From Variovorax sp. PBS-H4 (GTDB lineage Bacteria > Pseudomonadota > Gammaproteobacteria > Burkholderiales > Burkholderiaceae_C): 64,000 nt of DNA. Location: contig NZ_LR594675.1 in the NCBI RefSeq assembly GCF_901827205.1, positions 2,542,001 to 2,606,000 on the forward strand. The letters run 5' to 3'. This document shows positions 27,895 through 35,910 of the stretch, in pieces; the stretch's first letter is position 1; every line of letters begins with the position of its first letter. Both the position numbers and the translations under genes were made by a program. The notes beneath the pieces were generated by a model. It searched no databases. It was not told the DNA's origin and saw nothing but the letters and a program-made list of their open reading frames with translations.

Positions 27895-29631
27895 CTAGTG
27901 ATTGTCCCTGGGAACGAAAGAGCCGCGCTTGCCGCGCAGGAATCCGAGGTCGGCGCCCTGGTCCGCCTGCAGCACGTTGTCGACGTAGAGCTTCCAGTAG
28001 CCCGAGTCCAGCGCCGGCTTGGGCGGTGTCCACCGGGCCAGGCGGCGCGCCAGCTCTTCGTCGCTGACGTGCAGGTGCAGCAGGCGCCGCGGCACGTCGA
28101 GCTCGACGATGTCGCCGTCCTGCACCACCGCGAGCGGCCCGCCCGCCGCCGCCTCGGGCGCGGTGTGCAGCACCACCGTGCCGTAAGCGGTGCCGCTCAT
28201 GCGCGCATCGCTGACGCGGACCATGTCGGTGATGCCTTTGCGCAAGACCTTGGGCGGCAGCGGCATGTTGCCGGCTTCGGCCATGCCGGGATAGCCCTTG
28301 GGCCCGCAGTTCTTGAGCACCATGATGCAGTGCTCGTCGATGTCCAGCGCTTCGTCGTCGATGCGCTTGTGGAAGTCGTCCGCGCTTTCGAACACCACGG
28401 CGCGGCCCTTGTGCACCAGCAGCTCCGGCGTTGCCGCGCTCGGCTTGATGATCGCGCCGTTGGGCGCCAGGTTGCCGCGCAGCACACAGATGCCGGCCTT
28501 GTCCTTGAAGGGCTTCGACAGCGGCTGGATCACCTGCGGGTTGTAGTTCTCGGCGTCCTTGATGTTGTCCCACACGCTCTGGCCGGTGGAGGTGACGATG
28601 TCCCGGTGCAGGTGCTGCGCGATCTCCTTCATCACCACCGGCACGCCGCCGGCGTAGCAGAAGTCTTCCATCAGGTACTTCCCGGATGGCTGCAGGTTGG
28701 CCAGGCAGGGCAGGTCGGACGCCAGGCGGTCGAAGTCGTCCAGCGAGAGCTCCACTCCGATGCGCCCGGCGATGGCCAGCAGGTGGATCACCAGGTTGGT
28801 CGAGCCGCCGACTGCCGCGTTGACCTTGATCGCGTTTTCGATGGCCTCGCGCGTGAGGATCTTCGACATCAGCAGGTCTTCGTGCACCATGTCGACGATG
28901 CGGCGCCCGGCCATGCGCGCCAGCACGTTGCGCCGGCCGTCCACCGCCGGGTAGGCCGCATTGCCCGGCAGCCCGATGCCCAGCGACTCGACCATGCTCG
29001 CCATGGTGCTCGCGGTGCCCATCGTCATGCAGTGGCCGTGGCTGCGGTGCATGCAGCTCTCGGCCTCGAAGAACTCCTGCAGCTTCAGCGTGCCGGCACG
29101 TACCTGCTCGCTCATCTGCCACACGCCGGTGCCCGACCCGAGCTCCTGCCCGCGCCACTTGCCTGAAAGCATCGGACCGCCCGAGACGCCGATGGTGGGC
29201 AGGTCCACGCTCGCCGCGCCCATCATGAGCGCGGGCGTGGTCTTGTCGCAGCCCATCAGCAGCACCACGCCGTCGATCGGGTTGGCTCGGATGCTCTCTT
29301 CCACGTCCATGCTGGCGAGGTTGCGGTAGAGCATGGCGGTGGGCCGAAGCAGGGTCTCGCCCAGCGACATCACCGGGAACTCCAACGGAAAGCCGCCGGC
29401 CTCGTAGACACCGATCTTCACCTGCTCGGCCAACGTGCGGAAGTGCGAATTGCAGGGCGTGAGCTCGCTGAAGGTGTTGCAGATGCCGATGACCGGGCGT
29501 CCATCGAACTGGTCGTGCGGCACGCCCTTGCCCTTGACCCAGCTGCGGTAGATGAAACCGTCGCGGTCGTGGCGGCCGAACCATTGCTGGCTGCGCAATT
29601 CGTGGGCGGGTTTTCGGCGTGGACTGCTCAT
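27895..29631 (-). CDS. IlvD/Edd-family sugar-acid dehydratase
   Basis: The 578-residue protein is of the IlvD/Edd family: GICNTFSELTPCNSHFR, the cluster-binding MGCDKTTPA, SCMHRSHGHCMTMGTAST and VSDARMSGTAYGTVVLH. The length and GHCMTMGTAST context fit the sugar-acid branch (L-arabinonate, D-xylonate or galactonate dehydratases) rather than dihydroxy-acid dehydratase. With dgoK and dgoA downstream, it most likely dehydrates galactonate or a similar hexonate to the 2-keto-3-deoxy acid. It is divergent from the GntR gene. Confidence 0.9.
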   Translation of the reverse strand: MSSPRRKPAHELRSQQWFGRHDRDGFIYRSWVKGKGVPHDQFDGRPVIGICNTFSELTPCNSHFRTLAEQVKIGVYEAGGFPLEFPVMSLGETLLRPTAMLYRNLASMDVEESIRANPIDGVVLLMGCDKTTPALMMGAASVDLPTIGVSGGPMLSGKWRGQELGSGTGVWQMSEQVRAGTLKLQEFFEAESCMHRSHGHCMTMGTASTMASMVESLGIGLPGNAAYPAVDGRRNVLARMAGRRIVDMVHEDLLMSKILTREAIENAIKVNAAVGGSTNLVIHLLAIAGRIGVELSLDDFDRLASDLPCLANLQPSGKYLMEDFCYAGGVPVVMKEIAQHLHRDIVTSTGQSVWDNIKDAENYNPQVIQPLSKPFKDKAGICVLRGNLAPNGAIIKPSAATPELLVHKGRAVVFESADDFHKRIDDEALDIDEHCIMVLKNCGPKGYPGMAEAGNMPLPPKVLRKGITDMVRVSDARMSGTAYGTVVLHTAPEAAAGGPLAVVQDGDIVELDVPRRLLHLHVSDEELARRLARWTPPKPALDSGYWKLYVDNVLQADQGADLGFLRGKRGSFVPRDNH

Positions 29632-29708
29632 GTGTGTCTGTCTCCGGCGAGGTGCCAATCGGGGCCTCGGCGAATCAGGGTTTGTCCTGCCGGGCCTGCT
29701 TTTCAATC

Positions 29709-29718
29709 ATCATATGAT
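29709..29718. promoter_or_regulatory. Candidate GntR operator upstream of the dehydratase
   Basis: ATCATATGAT is a perfect 10-bp palindrome in an AT-rich stretch (CAATCATCATATGATAAGG), 78 bp before the dehydratase start. FadR-type GntR proteins bind short AT-rich palindromes, and the GntR gene is divergent from this operon. This is position and symmetry only. Confidence 0.4.
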
Positions 29719-29798
29719 AAGGCTGGCCTCGTAAAAACAGACAGGGTTTTCGATAGCGTTTTGCTTCCCGGAAGCCGGCCCCAAGCAGGAGACGAACG

Positions 29799-29861
29799 AT
29801 GCCCCAGGGCGATCACGGGTATTTCAGGCAGTTGGTGCTGAAGGTGGGCATCAAGGCATGA
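29799..29861 (+). CDS. Possible 20-residue leader peptide or gene remnant
   Basis: ATG at 29799 is preceded by CAGGAGACGAACG, one of the better ribosome sites in this region. The frame reads MPQGDHGYFRQLVLKVGIKA and stops. I do not recognise it. It lies upstream of a large nested dyad and the GntR gene on the same strand. It may be a leader peptide, the decayed start of a lost gene, or chance. Expression is not shown by sequence. Confidence 0.3.
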   Translation: MPQGDHGYFRQLVLKVGIKA

Positions 29862-29905
29862 GTGCTGCTCGGCCGTTCGCTGTCTGGCTCACTCGCCCGC
29901 TTGCG

Positions 29906-30044
29906 GGAGAGGGTTGGGGTGGGGGCACTGGGCACTTGTTTCGGCGGTGTGGTTGTTGTGAGGCTGGAGCCGGGGCCGGCCCCAGCCTCAAACCAAGCAC
30001 CCAGTCCCAATCGAAGGCCCGGTGCCCCCACCCCAGCCCTCTCC
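29906..30044 (+). repeat. Nested inverted repeat of ~140 bp in front of the GntR gene
   Basis: The outer arms are 23 bp (29906-29928 and 30022-30044) with a single T:G mismatch that would be a wobble pair in RNA. Inside them CTGGGCACTTG (29928-29938) pairs imperfectly with CAAGCACCCAG, and GAGGCTGG (29960-29967) pairs with CCAGCCTC (29982-29989) around the palindrome GGGGCCGGCCCC. The gap 29632-30066 is otherwise non-coding apart from the small ORF and palindrome listed separately. The downstream end lies 22 bp before the start codon, with a GGGGGAAGGGG purine run between. Confidence 0.85.
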
Positions 30045-30066
30045 AAGAGGGGGAAGGGGCAAGACC

Positions 30067-30813
30067 ATGAGCAAGAACATCCACGGCCGCACACTCGATC
30101 TGCTCGGCGAAGCGATCGTCTCGCGCCGCTATACGATCGGCGCGCCGATGCCCGCCGAGCCTTTGCTGTGCGAGGAGTTCGGCGTCAGCCGCACGGTGGT
30201 GCGCGAAGCGGTGAAGTCGCTGGTCGCCAAGGGGCTGATCATCACCGGCCCCAAGGTCGGCACGCGCGTGCTGCCCGAAGACCGCTGGAACTGGTTCGAC
30301 CCCGACGTCATCACCTGGCAGGCGCGCGCCGGCCTCACGCCCGAGTTCCTGCGCGACCTGCTGGACCTGCGCAGGGTGGTCGAGCCGGCAGCCGTGCGGC
30401 TGGCCGCCGAGCGCGCGACCGCGGCCGACATCGAGGCCATCGAAGAGGCCTATGCGGGGATGAAGCGGGCGATTGACCACGGCGGCGATTACGTCACCAG
30501 CGACCTGCGCTTTCACCACGGCCTGCTCGCGGCCGCGCAGAACCGCATGCTGGCGCAGATGAGCAAGGCGCTGGACGCGCTGCTGCGCACCAGCTTCGAG
30601 CTCTCCACTGCCAAGCAGGACGGACCCGCGCTGTCGCTGCCGCTGCACCGGGCAGTGCTCGACGCCGTCATTGCTCACAACCCGGCGCGCGCCGAGCGCG
30701 CGATCGTCAAGCTGATCGACGGCGCACGCGAGGACATCGAAGAGGTGCTCTCGTCGCGCCGGCGGCTGCCGCGCCTCGGTCGCCCGCCGCCCCGGCTCAA
30801 GGCCGCCGCATGA
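30067..30813 (+). CDS. GntR/FadR-family regulator of the sugar-acid locus (DgoR-like)
   Basis: The 248-residue protein has an N-terminal winged helix (PAEPLLCEEFGVSRTVVREAVKSLVAKGLI) and a C-terminal FCD domain with metal-binding residues in DLRRVVEPAAV, DLRFHHGLLAA and LHRAVLDAVI. FadR/DgoR-type proteins repress sugar-acid operons and are released by the acid or a keto-deoxy acid. Its place between the dehydratase operon and the sugar ABC genes supports this role. Confidence 0.92.
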   Translation: MSKNIHGRTLDLLGEAIVSRRYTIGAPMPAEPLLCEEFGVSRTVVREAVKSLVAKGLIITGPKVGTRVLPEDRWNWFDPDVITWQARAGLTPEFLRDLLDLRRVVEPAAVRLAAERATAADIEAIEEAYAGMKRAIDHGGDYVTSDLRFHHGLLAAAQNRMLAQMSKALDALLRTSFELSTAKQDGPALSLPLHRAVLDAVIAHNPARAERAIVKLIDGAREDIEEVLSSRRRLPRLGRPPPRLKAAA

Positions 30814-30882
30814 CGCCCGGCACCCGCCCGTTTTCTTAGCCCCGCTCGTGGATCGAGCATTCCATCGAAGAGGAGACAAAGC

Positions 30883-32259
30883 ATGAAGTTCAAGGCACTC
30901 GTGATTCCGGCCCTGGCCGCGCTGGGGCTGGCTGTTGCCGGCCAGGCGGCAGCACAGGAAAAGCTCACCGTCTGGTGGGTCAAGGGCTTCTACAAGGCGG
31001 AGGACGACGCCCTGTTCGCTGCCATCAAGAAGTTCGAGGACAAGCACAAGAACGTGAAGGTCGAGCTCTCGCAGTACCCGGTGCAGGACATGATCCCCAA
31101 GACCGTGTCGGCACTCGACTCCGGCAGTCCGCCCGACGTGGCCTATGCCGATGTCTACGACTTCCAGGTCACCGGCAAGTGGGCCTTCGACGGCAAGCTG
31201 GAGGACATCAGCAGCGTGATCTCGCCGATGCAGGCACGCTTCGCACCGAACACGGTGGAGACCACCTTCCTCTACAACGACCAGACGAAGTCGAAGGCGT
31301 ACTACGCCTTCCCGATCAAGCAGCAGACGATGCACATCGAGTACTGGAAGGACATGCTGGAGGAGGCGGGCTTCAAGGAATCCGACATCCCGACGGGCTG
31401 GAAGGAGTACTGGTCCTTCTGGTGCGACAAGGTGCAGCCGGCCAGCAGGCAGAAGACCGGCAAGCGTGTCTTCGGCATCGGCATGCCGATGGGCGTGGAC
31501 TCGAGCGACTCCTTCTACTCCTTCCTGACCTTCATGGACGCCTACAACGTCAAGCTGGTGAACGACAGCGGCAAGCTGCTGGTTGACGATCCCCAGGTGC
31601 GCACCGGGCTGATCGGCGCGATCACCGACTACACCACGCCCTACACCAAGGGTTGCACACCCCCGTCATCGACGAGCTGGAAGGACCCGGACAACAACGT
31701 CGCCTTCCACAACAAGACGACCGTGATGACGCACAACGCGACCATTTCGATTGCCGCGAAGTGGCTGGACGACATGAACAACGCGTCGCTCACGCCGGAG
31801 CAGCGTGACGAAGCCAAGAAGAACTTCACAGAGCGCATCCGCACGGCGGGCTTCCCGAACAAGCCCGATGGCAGCAAGATGGTCTATCGCACCGCGGTGA
31901 AGACCGGCGTGGTCTTCAAGGATGCGAAGAACAAGCAGCGTGCCAAGGAGTTCGTGACCTTCCTGCTGCAGGAGGAAAACCTCACGCCCTATGTCGAAGG
32001 ATCGCTGGGCCGCTGGTTCCCGGTGACCAAGGCAGGCCAGGCGCGCGACTTCTGGAAAGCCGATCCGCACCGCCAATCGGTGTTCAACCAATACGCCGCC
32101 GGCACCGTTCCCTTCGAATTCACCAAGAACTACAAGTTCACCATTCTCAACAACGAGAACGTGTGGGCGAAGGCGATGAACCGGGTCATCAACGACAAGG
32201 TGCCGGTGGACAAGGCGGTCGACGAGATGATCGAGCGCATCAAGACCGTCGCTCGCTGA
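30883..32259 (+). CDS. Sugar ABC transporter periplasmic binding protein
   Basis: The 458-residue protein has a signal peptide (cleavage near GQAAAQ-EK) and begins KLTVWWVKGFYKAEDDALFAAI, as in MalE-like extracellular solute-binding proteins (family 1). Aromatic residues in the likely sugar site (YWKDMLEEAG, WKEYWSFW) are present. It starts 70 bp after the GntR gene and heads an operon with two permeases and an ATPase. The ligand is probably a galactose-type sugar or sugar acid given the neighbours; this is inference. Confidence 0.92.
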   Translation: MKFKALVIPALAALGLAVAGQAAAQEKLTVWWVKGFYKAEDDALFAAIKKFEDKHKNVKVELSQYPVQDMIPKTVSALDSGSPPDVAYADVYDFQVTGKWAFDGKLEDISSVISPMQARFAPNTVETTFLYNDQTKSKAYYAFPIKQQTMHIEYWKDMLEEAGFKESDIPTGWKEYWSFWCDKVQPASRQKTGKRVFGIGMPMGVDSSDSFYSFLTFMDAYNVKLVNDSGKLLVDDPQVRTGLIGAITDYTTPYTKGCTPPSSTSWKDPDNNVAFHNKTTVMTHNATISIAAKWLDDMNNASLTPEQRDEAKKNFTERIRTAGFPNKPDGSKMVYRTAVKTGVVFKDAKNKQRAKEFVTFLLQEENLTPYVEGSLGRWFPVTKAGQARDFWKADPHRQSVFNQYAAGTVPFEFTKNYKFTILNNENVWAKAMNRVINDKVPVDKAVDEMIERIKTVAR

Positions 32260-32284
32260 CGCACCCGGGAAAGGCGGCTTCACC

Positions 32285-33166
32285 ATGAGCTCTACCGCAA
32301 GCGCCGTGGCCGGCAGCACTGCTGCCGGCGCCGCGCCGGCTGCAACGCGGCCCGGCCGCTGGCAGTTCTGGGGTCGGCTGATGGTCGTCCCCTACCTGCT
32401 GGTGTTCGCGGTCTTCGTGCTCTACCCGGTGTGCTACGGGCTGTGGCTGGCACGCCATCCGCAGAGCTATGTGCACCTGGTCGAGGATCCGATCTTCTTC
32501 CGCTCGGTGATCAACACCTTCGTGTTCCTGGTGGTGGCGATCAATGTCAAGATGCTGGTGGCGTTGGTGCTCTCGGGCTTCTTCGTGCAATCGCGCTGGT
32601 GGATCAAGATCCTGGCGGGGATCTTCATCCTGCCGTGGGCCATGCCCTCGATTCCGACCATCCTGTCGGTGCGCTTCATGCTCAACCCCGAGTGGGGTGT
32701 GATCAACTCCACCATCTTCCGGCTGACCGGCGCCGACGGCCCCAACTGGCTCAACGATCCGACGCTGGCCCTGGGCTTCGCGATGCTGATGCACATCTGG
32801 AAGTCGCTGCCCTTCTGGACGCTGATCCTGGTGGCCGGCCGGCTCGCAATCCCGAGCGAGCAGTACGAGGCGGCCTCGGTCGACGGCGCCACGTCGTGGC
32901 AGAAGTTCCGCTTCATCAGCTGGCCCTCGCTGCGCACGCTCTACCTGACGTCCACCATCCTCTCGATGATCTGGACGCTGGGTGACTTCAACAGCGTCTA
33001 CCTGCTGACCGGTGGCGGGCCGGCCGACCTGACGCATGTGCTGGCAACGCTGGGCATCCGTTATCTCAGGCTGGACCAGGTGGATCTGTCCATGGCCTCC
33101 ATCGTGGTCGCGATGCCGCTGGTATTGCCGCTCGTCTACTTCATGATGAAGAGGCTCTCGAAATGA
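32285..33166 (+). CDS. Sugar ABC transporter permease (MalF/UgpA type)
   Basis: The 293-residue protein has six helices after a short Ala-rich cytoplasmic start, and the EAA loop EQYEAASVDGATSWQKFRFISWPSLR. It pairs with the next permease to form the channel. The second permease does not follow directly: 82 bp containing repeat A3 separate them, beginning one base after this stop codon. Confidence 0.93.
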   Translation: MSSTASAVAGSTAAGAAPAATRPGRWQFWGRLMVVPYLLVFAVFVLYPVCYGLWLARHPQSYVHLVEDPIFFRSVINTFVFLVVAINVKMLVALVLSGFFVQSRWWIKILAGIFILPWAMPSIPTILSVRFMLNPEWGVINSTIFRLTGADGPNWLNDPTLALGFAMLMHIWKSLPFWTLILVAGRLAIPSEQYEAASVDGATSWQKFRFISWPSLRTLYLTSTILSMIWTLGDFNSVYLLTGGGPADLTHVLATLGIRYLRLDQVDLSMASIVVAMPLVLPLVYFMMKRLSK

Positions 33167-33234
33167 GCCCCCACGCTCACCACTTCGTGTATTCGCTGCC
33201 CCCCGAGGGGGCGCTCGCCCTCCTAGAGGCGGCT
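33167..33234 (-). repeat. Family A repeat, copy A3 (between two ABC permease genes, inverted)
   Basis: Read on the minus strand it gives the hairpin GCGCCCCCTCGGGGGGC, then AGCGAATACACGAAGTGG and TGAGCGTGGGGGC, matching copies A1 and A2 in block order. It begins immediately after the permease stop and almost fills the gap to the next permease, whose start is at 33249. Confidence 0.85.
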
Positions 33235-33248
33235 CGTCGGAGAGCGAA

Positions 33249-34100
33249 ATGAAGCGCCTGACCTTCAAGTCCGTGACGACGGAAGCCAAGCTGCTGCTGA
33301 TCGGCATCCCTGTACTGTTGTGGACGCTGATCCCGGTCTATCACATGGTGCTGTTCGCGATCTCGCCGCGCGACTCGGCGACCTCGGGGCGGCTGTGGCC
33401 GACGGCGCCGACGCTGGACAACTTCCGCATCGTCTTCCAGCAGAAGCATTTCTACCTCGATCATTTCTGGGTGCAGCTGGGCAATTCGCTGCTGATCGCG
33501 ATCGCAGTCGGCGTGATCACGCTCTTCGTCGCGACCACGGCGGCGTTCGCGATCAGCCGGCTCAGGGTGCGAGGCGGGCGCACGGTGATGAACATGGCGC
33601 TGTTCACCTATTTCATCCCTGCGGCCTTCCTGGCGGTGCCCATGTACAAGACCATGGGCAACTACGGGCTGCTCAACAGCCAGTGGTCGCTGATCCTCGC
33701 GATGGTCACCATTGCCTCGCCCTACTGCATCTGGGTGCTCAAGCAAGCGTCGGACAAGCTGCCCTACGAGCTCGACGAGGCCGCGCGCATGGACGGCGCC
33801 TCGCCGCTGCAGCTGTTCCGCCTGGTGTACCTGCCGCTGATGGTGCCCTCGCTGGTGGCCGTTGGCACCTACTCGCTGCTCTTGGCATGGAACGAGTATC
33901 TCTATGCCTTCCTGCTGCTGTCGAACGACCGCAGCGTCACGCTGGCAGTGGCACTCGGCAACTTCCTCGCGGCCGACGATTCGCCCTGGGAACTGCTGAT
34001 GGCCACCGGCCTGATCTACGCGCTGCCGCCGGCGGCGATCTACTACGCCTTCAAGCGCTACATGGTGGGCGGCCTCACCGCCGGCGCGGTGAAGAGCTGA
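33249..34100 (+). CDS. Sugar ABC transporter permease (MalG/UgpE type)
   Basis: The 283-residue protein has six helices and the EAA loop ELDEAARMDGASPLQLFRLVYLP typical of the MalG side. The first helix (LLLIGIPVLLWTLIPVYHMVLFAI) follows a short cytoplasmic start. It is followed after 21 bp by the ATPase gene. Confidence 0.94.
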   Translation: MKRLTFKSVTTEAKLLLIGIPVLLWTLIPVYHMVLFAISPRDSATSGRLWPTAPTLDNFRIVFQQKHFYLDHFWVQLGNSLLIAIAVGVITLFVATTAAFAISRLRVRGGRTVMNMALFTYFIPAAFLAVPMYKTMGNYGLLNSQWSLILAMVTIASPYCIWVLKQASDKLPYELDEAARMDGASPLQLFRLVYLPLMVPSLVAVGTYSLLLAWNEYLYAFLLLSNDRSVTLAVALGNFLAADDSPWELLMATGLIYALPPAAIYYAFKRYMVGGLTAGAVKS

Positions 34101-34121
34101 GAACGCAGGGACGAACTTCAC

Positions 34122-35192
34122 ATGGCAGCTGTTTCCTTTCGCAACGTCAAGAAGTCTTTCGGCAAGACGGAGATCATCCAGGGGTTGGGCTTCGACATCG
34201 CCGACGGCGAGTTCGTGGTGCTGGTCGGGCCTTCGGGGTGCGGCAAGTCGACCCTGCTGCGCATGCTGGCCGGCCTGGAGGACATCACCGCCGGCGAGAT
34301 CCTCATCGACGGCCGGGTGGTGAACGAACTCGAGTCCAAGGACCGCGACATCGCGATGGTGTTCCAGAGCTATGCGCTCTATCCGCATATGACCGTGGGC
34401 GAGAACATGGGCTTCAGCCTGCGCCTGCGCAACGCCGACAAGGGCGTCACCGAGCAGCGCGTGGCCGATGCCGCGAAGATCCTCAACCTCGATGCGCTGC
34501 TGGCCCGCTACCCGCGCGAGCTTTCAGGCGGCCAGCGCCAGCGCGTTGCGATGGGGCGCGCGATCGTGCGAGACCCGAAGGTGTTTCTGTTCGACGAGCC
34601 GCTTTCCAATCTCGATGCCAAGCTGCGCGTCGCGATGCGTGCAGAGATCAAGGCACTGCACCACCGGCTCAAGACCACCACGGTGTACGTCACGCACGAC
34701 CAGATCGAAGCCATGACCATGGCCGACCGCATCGTGGTCATGCACGACGGCATCGTCGAGCAGATCGGCACGCCGCTGGCACTCTACGACCGGCCCGAGA
34801 ACCTGTTCGTGGCGCAGTTCATCGGCTCGCCCGCGATGAACGTGGTCGAAGGCGTGCTGCGGCGCAATGGGCAGGGCAGCGTCGTCGAAGCGCACGGTGC
34901 CCATTGGCCCGCGCCGCCCGCCGGCAATGCTGCCGATGGGCAGGCGGTGCACTACGGCATCCGGCCGGGCGACATCGTGCTGGCCGAAGCGGGCAAGGGC
35001 GTGCAGGCGCGGGTGATCGTGGTCGAACCCACCGGCAACGAGACGGAGCTGCTGGTGCAGGTCGGGGAGGCCCGGCTGATCGTCGTGGTGCACGGGCGCG
35101 TGCAGGCGGCGCCGGACGACGCCGTCGGGCTTGTGATCCGGCCGGGCAGTACGCACTTGTTCGATCGGCAGGATGGGCGGCGCCTGAACTGA
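34122..35192 (+). CDS. Sugar ABC transporter ATP-binding protein (UgpC/MsmK type)
   Basis: The 356-residue protein has Walker A GPSGCGKST, signature LSGGQRQR, Walker B VFLFDEPLSNLDAK, the H-loop VTHDQIEAMTMADRI and a full C-terminal MalK-like regulatory (TOBE) domain ending GSTHLFD. Such ATPases energise CUT1-type sugar importers and may serve several systems. It is the last gene of the operon. Confidence 0.95.
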   Translation: MAAVSFRNVKKSFGKTEIIQGLGFDIADGEFVVLVGPSGCGKSTLLRMLAGLEDITAGEILIDGRVVNELESKDRDIAMVFQSYALYPHMTVGENMGFSLRLRNADKGVTEQRVADAAKILNLDALLARYPRELSGGQRQRVAMGRAIVRDPKVFLFDEPLSNLDAKLRVAMRAEIKALHHRLKTTTVYVTHDQIEAMTMADRIVVMHDGIVEQIGTPLALYDRPENLFVAQFIGSPAMNVVEGVLRRNGQGSVVEAHGAHWPAPPAGNAADGQAVHYGIRPGDIVLAEAGKGVQARVIVVEPTGNETELLVQVGEARLIVVVHGRVQAAPDDAVGLVIRPGSTHLFDRQDGRRLN

Positions 35193-35402
35193 GCAGTGCC
35201 CGCTTTCGCATTCCTGGCTTCATGGTTCCCTGGCTCCGGGCCGGGTGAGCGCGCCGGGCGCATGCGCGCCCGCATAGCCGCGCCCGCGTTGGTGCCGTGC
35301 GCCGCGCGTCCAACCTGCGCCGCCCGGGCGCCCTTCGGCTGTACGTAGTTCCCCGCACGGCGGCGTCAGACCGCGATCAGGCGACCACCGGACCATCGCG
35401 GG

Positions 35403-35422
35403 GTCCGGATCCCCATCCGGAC
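35403..35422. other. Perfect hairpin upstream of tctB
   Basis: GTCCGGAT and ATCCGGAC (8-bp perfect arms) enclose CCCC, 62 bp before the tctB start. It lacks a T run, so it is more likely an operator or RNA hairpin in the tctB leader than a terminator. The rest of the 35193-35483 gap is GC-rich with no gene that I can support. Confidence 0.45.
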
Positions 35423-35483
35423 GGAGACAACGCCCGCGCCGGTCAGGCGTGGGGAGCATCCAACCATTCTTCATCGTGGACGT

Positions 35484-35906
35484 ATGAACAACAGAAACCT
35501 TGTCAGAGGACTCTTCCTCATGGCGATCGCGCTGGCCTTCGGGCTGACGGCGCTGCGTTATCCGATCGGCGACCTGAGCCGCGCCGGGCCCGGGCTGTTC
35601 CCTGCCATGGTCAGCGGGATGCTGCTGCTGATCGGCGTGGTGACGGTGATCCGCTCGTTCCTGGTGCAGCCCGTCGCCCTGTACTTCAACTTCAAGAACA
35701 TCGGCCTGATCATGGCGAGCCTCTGCGGCTTCGCGCTGATCTCCATGTACCTGAACATGATTGCGGGGATCATATTCATGGTGTTCTGCTCGACCTTCGC
35801 CGGCTCGTCCTACTCGTGGGTGCGCAACGTGAAAATTTCCGCGGGACTGCTGGCGATGGCGTTCGCGCTGCAGAAGCTCCTCGGCCTGAACCTGCCGCTG
35901 TACTGA
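35484..35906 (+). CDS. tctB: Tripartite tricarboxylate transporter small permease subunit (TctB family)
   Basis: The 140-residue protein has four helices and the family's early motif RYPIGDLSRAGPGLFPAMV. TctB is the poorly conserved small subunit that pairs with TctA. It starts 291 bp after the sugar ABC operon and is followed by tctA after 4 bp. No binding-protein (tctC) gene is adjacent. Confidence 0.88.
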   Translation: MNNRNLVRGLFLMAIALAFGLTALRYPIGDLSRAGPGLFPAMVSGMLLLIGVVTVIRSFLVQPVALYFNFKNIGLIMASLCGFALISMYLNMIAGIIFMVFCSTFAGSSYSWVRNVKISAGLLAMAFALQKLLGLNLPLY

Positions 35907-35910
35907 CATC

